Under the pieces are notes generated by a model. It was not told the DNA's origin. It worked only from the letters and a program-made list of their open reading frames with translations, and searched no databases. 64,000 nucleotides of DNA from Tillus elongatus (lineage: Eukaryota; Arthropoda; Insecta; Coleoptera; Cleridae). Below, piece after piece: positions 1 through 11,612 of this stretch (position 1 is its first letter; each line of letters starts with the position of its first letter). The stretch covers positions 12,687,846 through 12,751,845 of the forward strand of contig OZ023267.1 of assembly GCA_964006375.1 (NCBI GenBank), written 5' to 3'. Both the position numbers and the translations under genes were made by a program.

Positions 1-345
1 GTCGGCAGTTGATCTGCGCTGACGCAATCCATACTGCCTGTCGTGGATTAGACTGCGTTTTTCAAGAAATTTTAGTAATTCGGTGTTTATATACTTTTCC
101 ATCACTTTAGAGACGACTGAAAGGAGAGAAATAGGCCTGTAGTTGCTAGGAAGCGCTTTGGGTCCTTTCTTGGGGATGGGTTGTACTCGAGCAGTTTTCC
201 AGTTACTAGGGAATATGCCTCTATTGTAAGATGTCTGAAACAGACGAGTCAGGACAGGAGGAAGTTCTGGTGCGCATTTTTTGAGAACAATTGCTGGGAT
301 CTTGTCAAGGCCAAAGGCTTTCCTGGTATTAAGAGAAGAGAGCAT
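1..345 (-). pseudogene. LINE-A non-LTR retrotransposon fragment (RT start)
   Basis: The reverse complement carries the N-terminal RT region of the family seen at 47.3-50.0 kb (KASGLDEIP-like, then NYRPISLLSVVSKVMEKYI-like, then RQYG..RRSTADL) with stops and frame changes. It runs off the left edge. It resembles the Jockey/CR1 group, but the exact clade is not assigned. It lies in a neurobeachin intron, antisense to the gene. Confidence 0.8.
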
Positions 346-359
346 TCAAAGCTAATATA

Positions 360-545
360 CAGGGTGTTCCATTTTAAATAAACAATGTTTGAGTCGACTT
401 TTGGTATAACCGGAAGTGCAGGCTAATTGAAAATATTTTAGTTAGAAAGATCAGCATCAAAAACGTGCGGATACCAATTTTCAGAATTTAAATACGTGTA
501 GTTCTCCAGAAACATCTAATAGGGCACACACCGTGAAGCAGCCTG
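360..545. mobile_element. 186-bp MITE with CAGGGTG-type ends and TA duplication
   Basis: The left end TACAGGGTGTTCC (358 on) and right end GCAGCCTGTATA form imperfect terminal inverted repeats bounded by TA on both sides. There is no ORF. The ends resemble those of the mariner-type element at 14500-16425 (CAGGGTGG), so it is probably a non-autonomous Tc1/mariner-superfamily element. Confidence 0.6.
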
Positions 546-645
546 TATAAGTATGTATTTATAGGTGTTTTATAAATAGCAGCACTGTTTCTTGGTTTTA
601 TTTGGTAAGAATATGTGGTATCAAATATCAACTTCTTTGTTTCAG

Positions 646-748
646 CATCCATTATGTTTGCCTTTCCTGACCAAGCCACCGTGAAGAAGGTCATCAAAGC
701 ATTACCCAGAGTTGGCGTTGGTATCAAATATGGAATTCCTCAAACCAG
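646..748 (+). CDS. Nbea: Neurobeachin exon: PH-BEACH connecting segment
   Basis: The acceptor is TTTCAG (641-645 plus upstream T) and the donor is GT at 749. The exon starts with the last two bases of a codon and ends with the first two of an Arg codon completed in the next exon. It encodes [20 protein letters not shown], the stretch that in NBEA/LRBA links the PH-like domain to the BEACH domain. The preceding intron runs off the left edge and contains a LINE-A fragment and a MITE. Confidence 0.9.
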
Positions 749-1059
749 GTACTTAGTTGTTTTTATCTTATATCATTTTTATGTTCACCATATATTCGTT
801 TATTTGTCAAAAAGTTTGTTATTTGTTTGAGATATACAGAAACAGTGTGTAACGAATTTAATTTTTACGGTTTTTATACAAAAGGTTATTAATAATTTAC
901 GTCAATAACGATTTTAATAAGTTAGTGATAACTGTGATCTCTAAAAATGTACTAAAATCTACCCAAATTATCCTATTTGTAAATTTTGAGTTTGCAAATT
1001 AATTCATGTTAAATAACCATTGGAAAATTGTCATAAATATTACTGTTCTTGCTTTACAG

Positions 1060-1175
1060 ACGTGCAAGTATGATGACTCCAAAACAGCTAATGCGAAACT
1101 CAAATATGACACAAAAATGGCAGAGAAGAGAGATTTCCAACTTCGAGTACTTAATGTTTTTGAACACAATAGCAG
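1060..1175 (+). CDS. Nbea: Neurobeachin exon: start of the BEACH domain
   Basis: The acceptor is TTTACAG ending at 1059 and the donor is GTAAGT from 1176. The encoded peptide contains [20 protein letters not shown], the hallmark entry of the BEACH fold, and ends NTIAG with the Gly codon split 1/2 across the following 26-kb intron. The next exon, [15 protein letters not shown], continues the motif exactly, so these two exons belong together despite the distance. Confidence 0.93.
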
Positions 1176-1244
1176 GTAAGTGTTTGCTTCATATTTTCTA
1201 CTTCGTTGTAATTGACTCTTAAATAAGTCCCAGTTGCTCGATTA

Positions 1245-1249
1245 TTATG

Positions 1250-1291
<42 letters not shown>
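1245..1291. repeat. (ATT)n microsatellite
   Basis: A run of ATT units lies shortly after the donor site of the second neurobeachin exon. Confidence 0.9.
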
Positions 1292-2890
1292 TCTTAGTTT
1301 AGAATTCAGCTCAGTCTTTACAAAATCAAAATTTCGAGACGCAGCAAGTGCATTACAACAGCGAATTTTCATAAGAATTGTACACTATTTTTATACGGCA
1401 TATTAGTAAAGTTAATACTTTCAACTTAACAGACCTTGAAGATCGATTTTAGAGGTCCTAGTACACGCACATTTGAAGAATTTTTTCGAAAGTGTTACCA
1501 TCGATATCTCTCTATTATCAAAAAAATCTTGCGTTTTAACTCCTTTTGAGAAAAATGCCCAAAACACAATTTTCTATGAAGCTAGAGAATTAAATTTTGC
1601 TATATCTGTAGATAGTGTAAGTATCTTTAAAAGAAACTTATATTATAAATTTCATTAAAGTTATAGAGAAGATTGCCAGAAGGAAACTTAATTCATATTT
1701 AGAAAAGTAAAGCATCTGCCAAATTATAAACATAGCAGTTATTTTTCGTTATTAATTGTCAGTATGATTTCGTTTTAGTCAACCTAATCAAACCGGGTTT
1801 TGCAATATCAACAATAACAAAATTATAATTTCAGACTCAAAGGTGACAAACTTATTTAAGCGTTTTAAACAAAAATAAGATCTTATTCAAAACGTATGAA
1901 ATCTGTGCACTATTGTTTCTCCAAATGTCAAAATAAAACATAAATTCATTGAGCTGTATTCGATCGCGTAACCGTCTGCTTATGGGGCAAGTGCGATGCC
2001 CCCTGCGCCATCTAGGCACACGACAACTAACGTTTAATTTGCGTGATACTTTAGATCGACTTCATGCCCGGGATATTATATTCAAAGTATACGTAACAAT
2101 TAATTACAGAATTAGTAGAATTACCATTGAAACACATCCCATGACTGTTTCGGTCTTATATGACGTCTTGTGTTTAAATTTAAAGATAGAAGAACCTATT
2201 TTAGAATCATTGTTATAGAGACTTCGCTTGATTTTCTTTAGCTTTCTGTTATATTATGCGGCAGCATAATATATATATGCTGCGCTAAAACTGTATTTGG
2301 GGCCGTTAATAAAGCTACAAATATAGTGTATTTTAATAATTGATTGAGCCCCCCAGTTAAATAACAATCACTTAGCAAATTTTTAATTTTATGTCGTCTG
2401 TCATTTTCCATAATTGCGGCCGAGATTTCACGATTGTTGGTTCGGGTAGTATGTTTTATGCCTGGTATATATTTAGTTTGGTTACCGTTGATGTATGGTT
2501 TATACCTGTTGTATGAATCAAGCTACGCGTGGCAGTTAACTACTTTGTCTGTCAGGCATTAGACTTCAACATCTAAGTAGTCTCAACGCATGTCTTTGAG
2601 ATTTTATTTTTAATTTGAAAACAACTCTAACTATTAGTACCAAATTACTTAAAATCTACAACATAGGTTTCTTTGCACTATTTAAAGCCACATGTAGTCT
2701 CATTCCAGTTACTCTGATACTTACAAAAATATAGCGTTTTCAAAATGTTCTCTCCGATTTTCCACCAGAAAAAGTTAAGCTTAAAGGCTGATTAACAAAC
2801 TCGACCTCGGTTTTCGCCCAAACAATAAATTTGGCAAGTTTCGAAATCAGTTTAGTATTTTTTCAGTTATCGCTCGGGTACACACACACA

Positions 2891-2894
<4 letters not shown>

Positions 2895-2964
<70 letters not shown>
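2895..2964. repeat. (TA)n array, about 70 bp
   Basis: Nearly pure TA dinucleotides, preceded by a short CA run and followed by TACATATACATATAC. It directly abuts the LINE-B fragment. Confidence 0.95.
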
Positions 2965-2976
<12 letters not shown>

Positions 2977-2986
2977 CATTTACATA

Positions 2987-4376
2987 GATATGTCAAAGAC
3001 ATTTGACCGCATTGATCATGCTTTTCTGTTACGTAAATTAGAAGCATTTGGCTTATCTGAATCACTCCGAAAACTGATTGCGAATTACCTTATGGACAGG
3101 AAGCAATATGTGGTTGTGGATGGCTGCAGATCAAAATATATTTCAGCCATCAGGGATCCTTCAGGGGTCGATTTTGGGTCCTTTGTTCTTTAATATTTTC
3201 ATTAACGATCTCGTTGGTGGTTTGAGGGTTTAATGTCTCCTGTATGCCGATGACATCAAAATTTTCTGTGAGGTGAAGTCGGTGGATGATTGTATTCGAC
3301 TTCAATTAGCATTAGAGGATGTGGAGGAGTGGTGTAATATAAATAATCTTTCTCTAAATATTGCTAAATGTAGTTGTCTTTCCTTTACTCTTACGCTGGT
3401 GTCCATACAATTCGATTATTTTCTTGTTAATGTGTCTCTGGCTAGGCCGGTATCTATCCGTGATCTGGGCGTAACATTTGATAGAAAATTGTCTTTCTTA
3501 TCTCATATTGAGAATGTTGTATCTAGTGCATTTAAACCAATGGGCTTTATTACTAGGAATTGCCGCGGGTTTAGTAATATTAACACATTTAAAGTGCTTT
3601 TTTGTACTTTTATCCGTAGTAGACCTGAGTATGCTTCAATTGTATGGTCTCCTTGTTACCAGAACCATATTCTCCAGTTAGAAAATATCCAAAGACGCAT
3701 TCTGAAATATATTTACTTCCGCCTCAATGGTATATATCTCTCTGTGGGTTACCCTTCGGAGTATATGCAGCGGGACTTCTTGCTATCAAGTCTAGAATCT
3801 AGAAGGGAACAAGCTGCACTAATTTTTTTAAATGCTTAAGTAAGGGGATCCTGTGACAGCTCTCGTATACTTAAGCAACTTAACTTTAATGTTCCGAGAA
3901 TGTCTTCGCGTATTTCGGTCAACTTTTGGTTACCTACGCCGCGAACTTATTTTGTGAAATTCTCGCCACTTTATAGATTGTGTTTGGTTGCCAACAGGCA
4001 CGCGTCTTCCATTGATATCTTTATGTCGGATCCAAGGTTGCTCAGAAGGTTAGCAAACTCACAGTTATAGAGGACTGATTTGTATTTCTAATTATTTTTT
4101 AATTTTTATTTATTGTTGTAAGATTTTATATTTTTCTGTTTTAGTTACATCCGGTTATCTAGTTGTATATTATGGTTTAAAATGCTTATTTTTAGTTTTA
4201 ATTTTAATCCTGTTGCTCCCTATTGCACATAAGAGTTTGTATTTTATTTTTTCTGCTTTATTGTAAAGTTAACGTAGTTGGGTTTTTTTTTTGTTTTTTT
4301 TTTTTTGTTGGTCAGTTCTGTATTTCCTACCCAATAATTGGGCGTGTCCTGTTGGGTAATGTAATGATAAATAAAT
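2987..4376 (+). pseudogene. LINE-B non-LTR retrotransposon, 5'-truncated RT and 3' tail
   Basis: Broken reverse-transcriptase reading frames: [20 protein letters not shown] (RT palm motif), YADDIK-like across a frame change near 3245, then a C-terminal block from 3273 with LNIAKCS, LGVTFDRKLSF, RSRPEYASIVWSP and LENIQRRILKYI. The element ends in an AAATAAATAAATAAATA tail at 4360-4384. At least one frameshift and a stop separate the two RT halves, so it is dead. A related copy lies on the - strand at 38300-41130. Confidence 0.85.
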
Positions 4377-4539
4377 AAATAAATATAACGAACCTTCGTT
4401 TTGGGTTCTAGGGACCCAAATTCTCCCTCATCTGAAGAAATTTTTTCAAAAGCTTTTCATCGTGCCTTCTCTATTAGCGAGATTTTTTAATGAAAATTCG
4501 CTAAAATGTCATTATTCAATTTATTTTATTCCTACAAAA

Positions 4540-4735
4540 AAATGGTGTTGCTGGATAGAGAACTAGATTAGCTTCAAAAAATGTATCACACTACCCATCA
4601 TCCAATTTCAAAATTTCGAAAGGGTAGCTACCCTTTGAAGAGGTGTGACGATAGGGGTGAGATTTTTATATCAAAAAGTTAGTTGTTGGCAATAAAAGTC
4701 GACCTGTTTTTGAATTTTCCTTAATAATGATCACT
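4540..4735 (+). repeat. Single arm of the foldback repeat found at 14090-14418
   Basis: It shares GGTGTTGCTGRATAGAGAAC-like sequence, a TATCACACTACCCA block and a TTTCGAAAGGGTAG block with the arms of the 14.1-kb palindrome. It is non-coding. Confidence 0.6.
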
Positions 4736-4804
4736 TTTAATTTTATTGAACTTATGCGTTACTTTATAGACAGTGTATAAACAACGCCTTGCGTAGAGCC
4801 TCGG

Positions 4805-5136
4805 TGGTTCAAAGGTAAGAACTTGTGCCTCTGAACCGAAGGGTACTGGGTTCGATCACAGGGTTCTCCTTTCACTTTTTCAGTACAAACTGTAACATTA
4901 ACATCAACCGAGGTTTTGGCATTATATTTGAGCAAGTTGAATGCCTGCACGTTCCGCCCTTCGGAGGGGGCGTAAAGCGGTCTGTCCTGTGTCCATGCGA
5001 TGTTGGGCACGTTAAAGATCCCTACCATCCTTACAGAAAGGCAGGGGTTCGGCAAAATTTCCAGGATAGTGAGGTGAAACTGCTCCCTGGCGTCGGTGAT
5101 TGGCCATAGTCGCGGAAAGAGGCAGACGTTAAAGAA

Positions 5137-5203
<67 letters not shown>

Positions 5204-5210
5204 ACACACA
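4805..5210 (+). mobile_element. tRNA-derived SINE, copy 1
   Basis: The head has pol III promoter-like boxes (A-box-like GGTGGTTCAAAGGTAAGA, B-box-like GGGTTCGATCACA) followed by an unrelated body and a (CA)n tail. It is flanked by a 14-bp target duplication ACAACGYCTTGCGT at 4791-4804 and 5211-5224 with one mismatch. Copies 2 and 3 (18780-19153 and 21420-21777) share the whole body. SINEs are moved by partner LINE machinery. Confidence 0.9.
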
Positions 5211-5213
5211 CAC
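5142..5213. repeat. (CA)n tail of the SINE
   Basis: An almost pure CA run of about 70 bp follows the SINE body directly, so it is the expanded 3' tail of the retroposon. Confidence 0.9.
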
Positions 5214-5759
5214 AACGTCTTGCGTTTCCTCTACTGTAACAACTCTTATAATTTGGAAGCGGTGATGAATATGTTACTAATTAAAGAGCGCTCTTTCTCA
5301 TGACAAGCGCTAATTTCGCATGCAACTCTGAGCTCCCGGTAAAGCGACAAGGAATATACACACAAAAAAACAATAAACCTAAACTGTTCTTCACGGTACG
5401 TCGACCCGTTGAATTATTTCCTTCCTACTAAGAAATGTAAAGACCATCCGTTTAATTGGAGACGACGTGCGGGTGTATTTTTATAATGACATAGTAATAT
5501 GGCTTAATTATTATTAATAGCTACGTATATTTATATCGCGAGACATTTTTACCTTCAGTTTTTTTAATGTGGGTAGATATGTAGGTGCTATAAAAATACG
5601 TTCGATTGGATGTCCATTTTAACTTCTTTGTTAATAAAAAAGTGTAACAGGTGGAGAACTATTAAGAACGATTAAGAACGAAGAGGCATGCATACAGTAG
5701 ATACGAGGTAAACGCCAAAATTTTCAGCCCTGGCTGTGAAATAAACTGCGTAGACTTAC

Positions 5760-6240
5760 AATTAAATTTTATTTTTCAACATAGTCCCCCGTAACATCAA
5801 CGCACTTATTACTTCGTTTCAGTTCGATTCACAATTCGATACCCCTAAAAATATTCTTTCGGTTTGTCCTTAAAATCTGCCCAAACTGCAGCTTTCCCCG
5901 CTTCGTCGTCACTGAAATGCCGCCAAAGTAAGTTCTTTTACAAATTCCCCAATTGGTAGTAGTCATTGGGAATCATATTTGAACTACACGGAGCGTGAGC
6001 AATTTTTTCGAAACCGAAGTCACGAATTGCGGCTTGTGCGATTCCAGCAGTATGCACGGGTGCATTGTCATGGAGAAAACACACGCCTCTGGTCAGTTTT
6101 CTACGTCTTTTCTCCCGAAGATTTTGTCGTAACTTATGCATGAGTATTGCATAATATGGCCCATTGACTGTGCTGTTGCGGTCTTTAAAGTATATGAGAA
6201 GAATATCCTCACAATCCCAAAAAATCCGAGCCATCACTTT
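5760..6240 (-). pseudogene. mariner transposase C-terminal relic
   Basis: The reverse complement encodes a mariner catalytic region: ARIFWDCEDILLIYFKDRNS, KLRQNLREKRRRKLTRGVCF then LHDNAPVHTA (second catalytic Asp), SNMIPNDYYQLGNL (third-Asp region, with Asn where Asp is expected), then a frame-shifted tail with KCVDVTGDYVEK. The N-terminal half, with the helix-turn-helix and first catalytic residue, is missing. It is dead. Confidence 0.85.
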
Positions 6241-6294
6241 TTTGTCGACTGACAGACCTTGAACTTTATTGGCGGTGCTTTTCCTTTACGTCTC

Positions 6295-6297
<3 letters not shown>

Positions 6298-6381
<84 letters not shown>
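6298..6381. repeat. (TA)n array, about 84 bp
   Basis: Pure TA. It lies exactly at the 3' tail of the antisense LINE-A 3' end that follows, so it may be an expanded retroposon tail. Confidence 0.95.
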
Positions 6382-6382
<1 letters not shown>

Positions 6383-6475
6383 CAACAACACGCCACGAGG
6401 GCTTGCTTACAGCCTAAATACTATCGTACCGTGGGTGTCGACAAAGAGGAAAGGGGCCACTTGTTAATTCTGGAC
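6382..6475 (-). mobile_element. LINE-A 3' terminus in antisense
   Basis: The sequence from TTTCAACAACACGCCACGAG through the block reading CGTACCGTGGGTGTCGACAA matches, in reverse complement, the 3' end of LINE-A at 8400-8490 and 49860-49960. It stops at about 6475, where LINE-A sequence starts again in the opposite orientation. Confidence 0.8.
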
Positions 6476-8490
6476 TTCAGCCACTCAAACGCACTGGTTC
6501 TCTAAATCCTGTGACAAGGCCAGACTTGAAAAGGTCAAAGCTCACAAAACGCTTCTACACAATCCCAGTCAAGAAAACCGTCAAGCATTTAACGACGCAA
6601 GAAACCGCTATGCCCGCATTCTTTCTGAGGCAAAAAAACTCGTTTAATAACCACATCAAAAACAAAGTCCTTTTAAGCTCCAACGGCAGCAAACCCTTTT
6701 GGACTCTTGCTAAATCTATTGGGAATTATTTCTGCAAGAGCTCTTGTCTCAGGGGATGGAATTGTTTCTACCGCCCTGGGCAAGGCTGAACTTTTTGCCT
6801 CGTTGTTCGCCGACAATTCTACTCTCAACCCACCTCCAAATGTTCAACCACCAACGGTCCCCAATGTCGCGCATAAAATGACGGATATCATTTTTAAAAC
6901 TAAAAAGGTACGAAAGATGCTCTCTTCTCTTAATACCAGGAAAGCCTCTGGCCTTGACGAGATCCCAGCAATTGTTCTCAAAAAAATGCGCACCAGAACT
7001 TGCTCCTGTCCTGACTCGTCTGTTTTAGACATCTTACAATAGAGGCATATTCCCTAGTAACTGAAAAACTGCCCGAGTACAACCCGTCCCTAAGAAAGGA
7101 TCCAAAGCGCTTCTTAGCAACTACAGGCCTATTACTCTCCTTTCAGTCGTCTCTAAAGTGATAAAAAAGTATATAACCACCGAATTACTAAAATTTCTTG
7201 AAACACACAGTCTAGTCCACGACAGGCAGTATGGATGCTGTCAGCGCAGATCAACTGCCGACCTCCTTTCCTTTGTCACCCATTCTTGGAACAAGTCTAT
7301 GGAACTACACTGTGAATCCCAGATTGTCGCTCTAGACATATCCAAAGCATTCGAACAGGTCTGGCACACAGCGCTGCTTAATAAACTTCTGGCCTATGGC
7401 CTACCACCAAAACTCTGTACCTGGGCAGCAAATTTCCTCTCCAGCCGGAGCATTTCTGTTGTCGTGGATGGCCATTCCTCTGAACTTTATCCAATTAATG
7501 CAGGAGTTCCTCAAGGTTCAGCTTTAGCCCCTACTTTGTTTCTTCTCCACATCAGTGACCTCATCTCTAGCACATCCAACCCAGTTCACAATTACGCGGA
7601 CGACAGCACCCTCCACTCAAATATACAATATTCTAAGCCTGTCTCTTTAGCCATATTAGATGAGGATCGCAGACTCATGGAGGGTTCTGTCTCCGTGGAT
7701 CTCCTAAAAATATTAGACTGGGGAAGTAGAAATCTTGTACAATTCAACCCCACCAAAACTCAGTCTTACTTTCTTTCTCATAAGAGATACACCAGCCCTA
7801 GAGCCATCACAATGAACAACCAAGTTATTCAAAGTAATGAGTCCTTTTCACTTGTTAGCATTTCTGTGAATCAAAATCTCAATTGGCACCAACATGTCAC
7901 ATAATTTGCAGAAGCGGCTGCTAAGAAATTAGGTTTCCTCTTCCGGGCTCGCAAATACTTTTCACCAGCTAATCTCTATACCTTATATACTTCACAAATA
8001 AAGCCAAACCTCAAATACTGTTCCCATATCTGGGGTGCCGCTGCCGCTTCTATACTCGCTATCCTGGACTCCATTCAAAAGAGAGCTGTACGTCTGATCG
8101 GTGACCTTACCCTTACCCAAAGGCTGTCATCACTTGGCCACCGACGTGCCGTTGGTGGCCTCTCTCTCTTTTATATATATCTGCACGGGAACTGCTCAGA
8201 GGAGCTTTCTTCCATAGTTCCTCCACATGCTGCCCCCAACAGATCTACCAGGGGAACAGAGCGAATGCACCCTTTTACTGTCCAGGTCACCAGACATAGA
8301 ACATCTTGTTATGCCCGCTCTTTTGTCCCGAGGACTTCCATGTTGTGGAATTCCTTGCCGGCACATGTTTTTCCTTCTCCTCCAAACTTCCAAACCTTCA
8401 AGTCCAGAATTAACAAGTTGCCTCTTTGCTCCTTGTCGACACGCACGGTACGATAGTATTTAGGCTGTAAGCACTCGTGGTGTGTTGTTT
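6476..8490 (+). pseudogene. LINE-A non-LTR retrotransposon (linker, RT, 3' end)
   Basis: It covers the linker after the endonuclease, then RT. Main open stretch is 7158-7904, with ALDISKAFEQVWHTALLNKL, NFLSSRSISVVVDGHSS, NAGVPQGSALAPTLFLLHIS and the YADDS catalytic box. A stop follows NWHQHVT, then the C-terminal block continues to the 3' terminus near 8490. The 5' endonuclease part is absent. Frameshifts near 6700, 6990 and 7050 make it non-functional. Confidence 0.88.
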
Positions 8491-8499
8491 AACTATAAA

Positions 8500-9330
8500 A
8501 AACGTGGGTGGTGACGCCGGTAGCTGGGGGCGTCGTCCAAAGGGTCAAAGTGTTTCACGTGTCCAGGTGACGACTGTGACGACTTGCGCTGTGTTGATAT
8601 CGTGGTTAAATGGATTTCTACTAACATGGATCAGTCGCTCATCGGGAGATTGGTTCTTCCACAGTGAGGCTCACTGTCCTGTCCACGTGTCAACGTGACA
8701 ACCGTGGGGGTGACTTGACTATGTGTCGCGGGTCAGGCGATCTTCCTATGATGTTCCCTGATCGCTGAACGACGAGGCAGTTAACTTGGGTATGACGACA
8801 GCATAATCAACTATTATGCCGTGTCTGACTAACACTCACGGTTCAGACGGTCTTGCCACAACCTTACTGAACACTGGATGAGATGAAAGTGATCAAGTGT
8901 GACCACAGCATAGTCACCTACTATGTTGCGTCTCACTAACACTGACGGTCATGCACAATAGGCCAAGGGCTGCAGTGCTATCGGTGCGGCAAAGCCGCGG
9001 ACGAGCCCTGAGGGAGAAAAAACACTCACGGTTCAGTCGTTCGGGAGAACCGCATTGGACGCTGGATGACATGAAAGTCAAGTGCTCTAGGGTTATCGCG
9101 TAGCTCCTCGCTTGGTTGGTGACGCTCGATGACAACTGTCACAGGGATACCAATGTTGTACGCCGGAGGTGGCTGTTGCCAACTGTGTCGTAACTGCCTC
9201 TGGTGGCTGTTGTAGGCACCGAGGGAAGTTTTCAGGATGCCAGGGTTGGACTCGGGGATATTGAGTTTGGGGATCACACAATATTAGAACACAACACGCT
9301 GCGATACCCTGGATCTATGTCAGGCCGGGA
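8500..9330. repeat. GC-richer non-coding block with internal imperfect repeats
   Basis: Base composition is clearly richer in G and C than the surroundings. CACTCACGGTTCAG occurs around 8833 and 9026, each followed by an ACTGGATGA or GCTGGATGA block; a CAGCATAATCAACTATTATG-like block recurs near 8908. No convincing ORF. It could be the 5' region of the RTE-like fragment that follows, or an unrelated repeat. Confidence 0.4.
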
Positions 9331-9339
9331 AATTTTGGC

Positions 9340-9610
9340 GCTTACCTCGTATAAACAAATTAAAAATGTATTGAAAGAAAAATGTAGCAAAGCAAAAGAA
9401 GTTTGGATGCAAGAAAATAGTTAAATCGAAAATTACGTGAAAAAAGGACAATCAGATCAAGCATACCAACAGGTAAGTAAACTACACAACACAAACCACG
9501 AATTAAAATGTAAAAAGTCATAATAAAGGACAATGATGGAAATTCATTACTAGAAAGAGAATACATTGCTAAGTACTGGAAATCCTAATTAATTGTGAAG
9601 AAGAGTATAT
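9340..9610 (+). pseudogene. RTE-type LINE fragment (endonuclease-RT linker)
   Basis: Reading across one stop gives KEKCSKAKEVWMQENS, ENYVKKGQSDQAYQQVSKLH and IKDNDGNSLLEREYIAKYWK, the characteristic linker before the RT of RTE/BovB-like elements. Neither endonuclease nor RT core is present. Confidence 0.65.
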
Positions 9611-9689
9611 AGAAGAAATTGCGAAAAAAATCCAGTTGTCCATTTTAAAAGAAAAACTGGTGTAAACGAATTAACCGCGGAAAATTAAA

Positions 9690-10397
9690 AAAAATAGTGC
9701 TGCAAATTGAATCAGAACTTCCACATAGCTGTGATAATTTAGTCACTGATATTCCACTCCCACACATTTAACCCCTAATTTAATTTGAACACAGAATACC
9801 AGATGTTTGAATTACATTGAAAGCTTTCTAATAAACAAACCCTAAAACGTTATATTACTCGAGTTTTAACGAAAAAAATGTCAATTTTCACCAAATTAAC
9901 CCCCATTCAACATTTGCCCCTTGGATTGATTTTATCCAAAAACAATCCGAACCGTTCGTTTGTCGGGTGCTAACTGTATAACAAATTTAAAGACGATATC
10001 TCAATTAGTTCTAAAATTATCGTGGCTACAAACAGACAGACACAAAAAATAGTGCTGCAAATTGATCCATAACTTCCACATAGCTGTGATAATTTATTCT
10101 CTTAAGAAAGACATTCTCATGGAATGAATTTAGGGTCCATGACTTGACCACAAAGAAAATATTTATATTCCTGTACCCATAAACCTTTGAAACCTTATAT
10201 TACTCGTGTTTTATTGAACAAATGCCAATTTTCACCAAATCAGCCCTTATTTATCCCCTACCCCCTGAAGCGATCTACCCCAAAAACAATTCGAAGTGTT
10301 CCTTTGCCGGGTGCTAACTGTAGGTATACCAAATTTTAAGAGGATATCTCAATTCGTTCTAAAGTTATCGTGGCTACAAACAGACAGACATACAGAC

Positions 10398-10398
<1 letters not shown>
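9690..10398. repeat. Direct tandem duplication of a ~350-bp unit
   Basis: Both units start AATAGTGCTGCAAATTGA (9694 and 10049) followed by an ACTTCCACATAGCTGTGATA block, and end in ATCGTGGCTACAAACAGACA before 10042 and 10391. The second is followed by the (TA)n array. The units differ by many substitutions, so the duplication is not recent. Non-coding. Confidence 0.85.
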
Positions 10399-10491
<93 letters not shown>

Positions 10492-10640
10492 ATATAAAAA
10501 TTGAAACTGACCCCGGATATGGGTTCTAGGGGTCTTAGTTCGCGCTCATTTGAAAAAAATTTTGCAAAGTCTCGAGATCGATACCTCTCTGTTAGTAATT
10601 TTTTTTATAACAAAAATTCACTAAAAATGTAAACCAGCCG
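10399..10640. repeat. (TA)n array (10399-10489) plus conserved flank
   Basis: About 90 bp of TA is followed by ACATATAAAAATTGAAACTG, a GACCCCGGATATGGGTTCTA block and a TCGCGCTCATTTGAAAAAAA block. The same flank occurs in either orientation at 11410-11540, 13538-13600, 21830-21970 and 25290-25410. Confidence 0.85.
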
Positions 10641-11409
10641 TTTTCTATTTGAGCTTATGATGTATGTCATAGAATAAAGGAGATGTTACAGATACCCGTC
10701 AGCTGGCACATTGACATTGACATATGTTAATAGAGTTAGTTCATACTCCATGAAGAAAAGTTAAGTTGACTCTAACTATTAACGTTAACCTGTGAGAGGC
10801 AGTAAAATAAAAACTTATGTTTAAGGTATGAATGTTTGTTATTTACATTATAAATTAACAGATCATGGGCTAGTCATTCATATATAACAATGTAAATCAT
10901 TCGTAATGTCACTTGAAAGTTAGCGGTTTGGTAAGTAGTTTAGTTTAATTCGTTTGATGAAGCAAACTCAGTTGACACGATTGTTATGCCAAAAAATATA
11001 TTGGGTTCTCCAAAATGCGCTTTATGCATTCTTTGTGTTTGTTAATGGTTGTATGTTGCATAAAAATATAGATAAGCCACGTATATAATTCTATTTGAAC
11101 GCGTGGCGTCGTGACGGGAGACGCAACGCATACGTACGCACCATATCAACCAGCTAATACGGGGATTAGTCGTTTATTTGCTTTTTATGGCCCGTGAGAT
11201 TAAATGCTTGCACGTTGAGCGATTTATGTCAGCTTTTAGCCGGGGAAGTCATCCCGTCTAATGCTTATAAATTCATTGAAAATATATATCCTGAAAGATA
11301 CTAATCACCGAAGTCAAATAAAATAATTTTTGGTTGTATTTTAAAGCATTAACTCGGTCCATACATTATCCGTTACCATAACGAACTTGCTGTGTCAGTA
11401 TTAGTAAAT

Positions 11410-11531
11410 TTTCTTTGAAAAAATTTACAATTGTTGAGAGCCCGATTTTTGAATTTTGAAAAAGTTTCCTCAAATGAGTGCGAACGAGGACCCCTAGAAC
11501 CCGTATCCGGGGTCAATTTCAATTTTTATAT

Positions 11532-11608
<77 letters not shown>
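11410..11608. repeat. Conserved flank plus (TA)n array (11535-11608), opposite orientation
   Basis: Reverse complement of the 10399-10640 arrangement: CCTCAAATGAGTGCGAACGA, then GAACCCGTATCCGGGGTCAA, then ATATGTTTATATATATA. LINE-C begins directly after the array. Confidence 0.85.

Positions 11609-11609
<1 letters not shown>

Positions 11610-11612
<3 letters not shown>

Noticed and set aside
1949..2218. 89-codon ORF in the long intron
   Set aside because: No recognisable domain, no repeat match in the window and no splice context; length is compatible with chance.
2831..3193. Frames rich in IYIYIY or CVCVCV residues across (TA)n and (CA)n arrays
   Set aside because: Translation artefacts of dinucleotide repeats, also at 5000-5213, 6269-6505, 10296-10529, 11431-11729, 14394-14621 and 16290-16649.
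4805..4880. Genuine tRNA gene
   Set aside because: The A- and B-box-like sequences belong to the SINE head; no complete cloverleaf with acceptor stem is present, and the same sequence occurs in three retroposed copies with target duplications.
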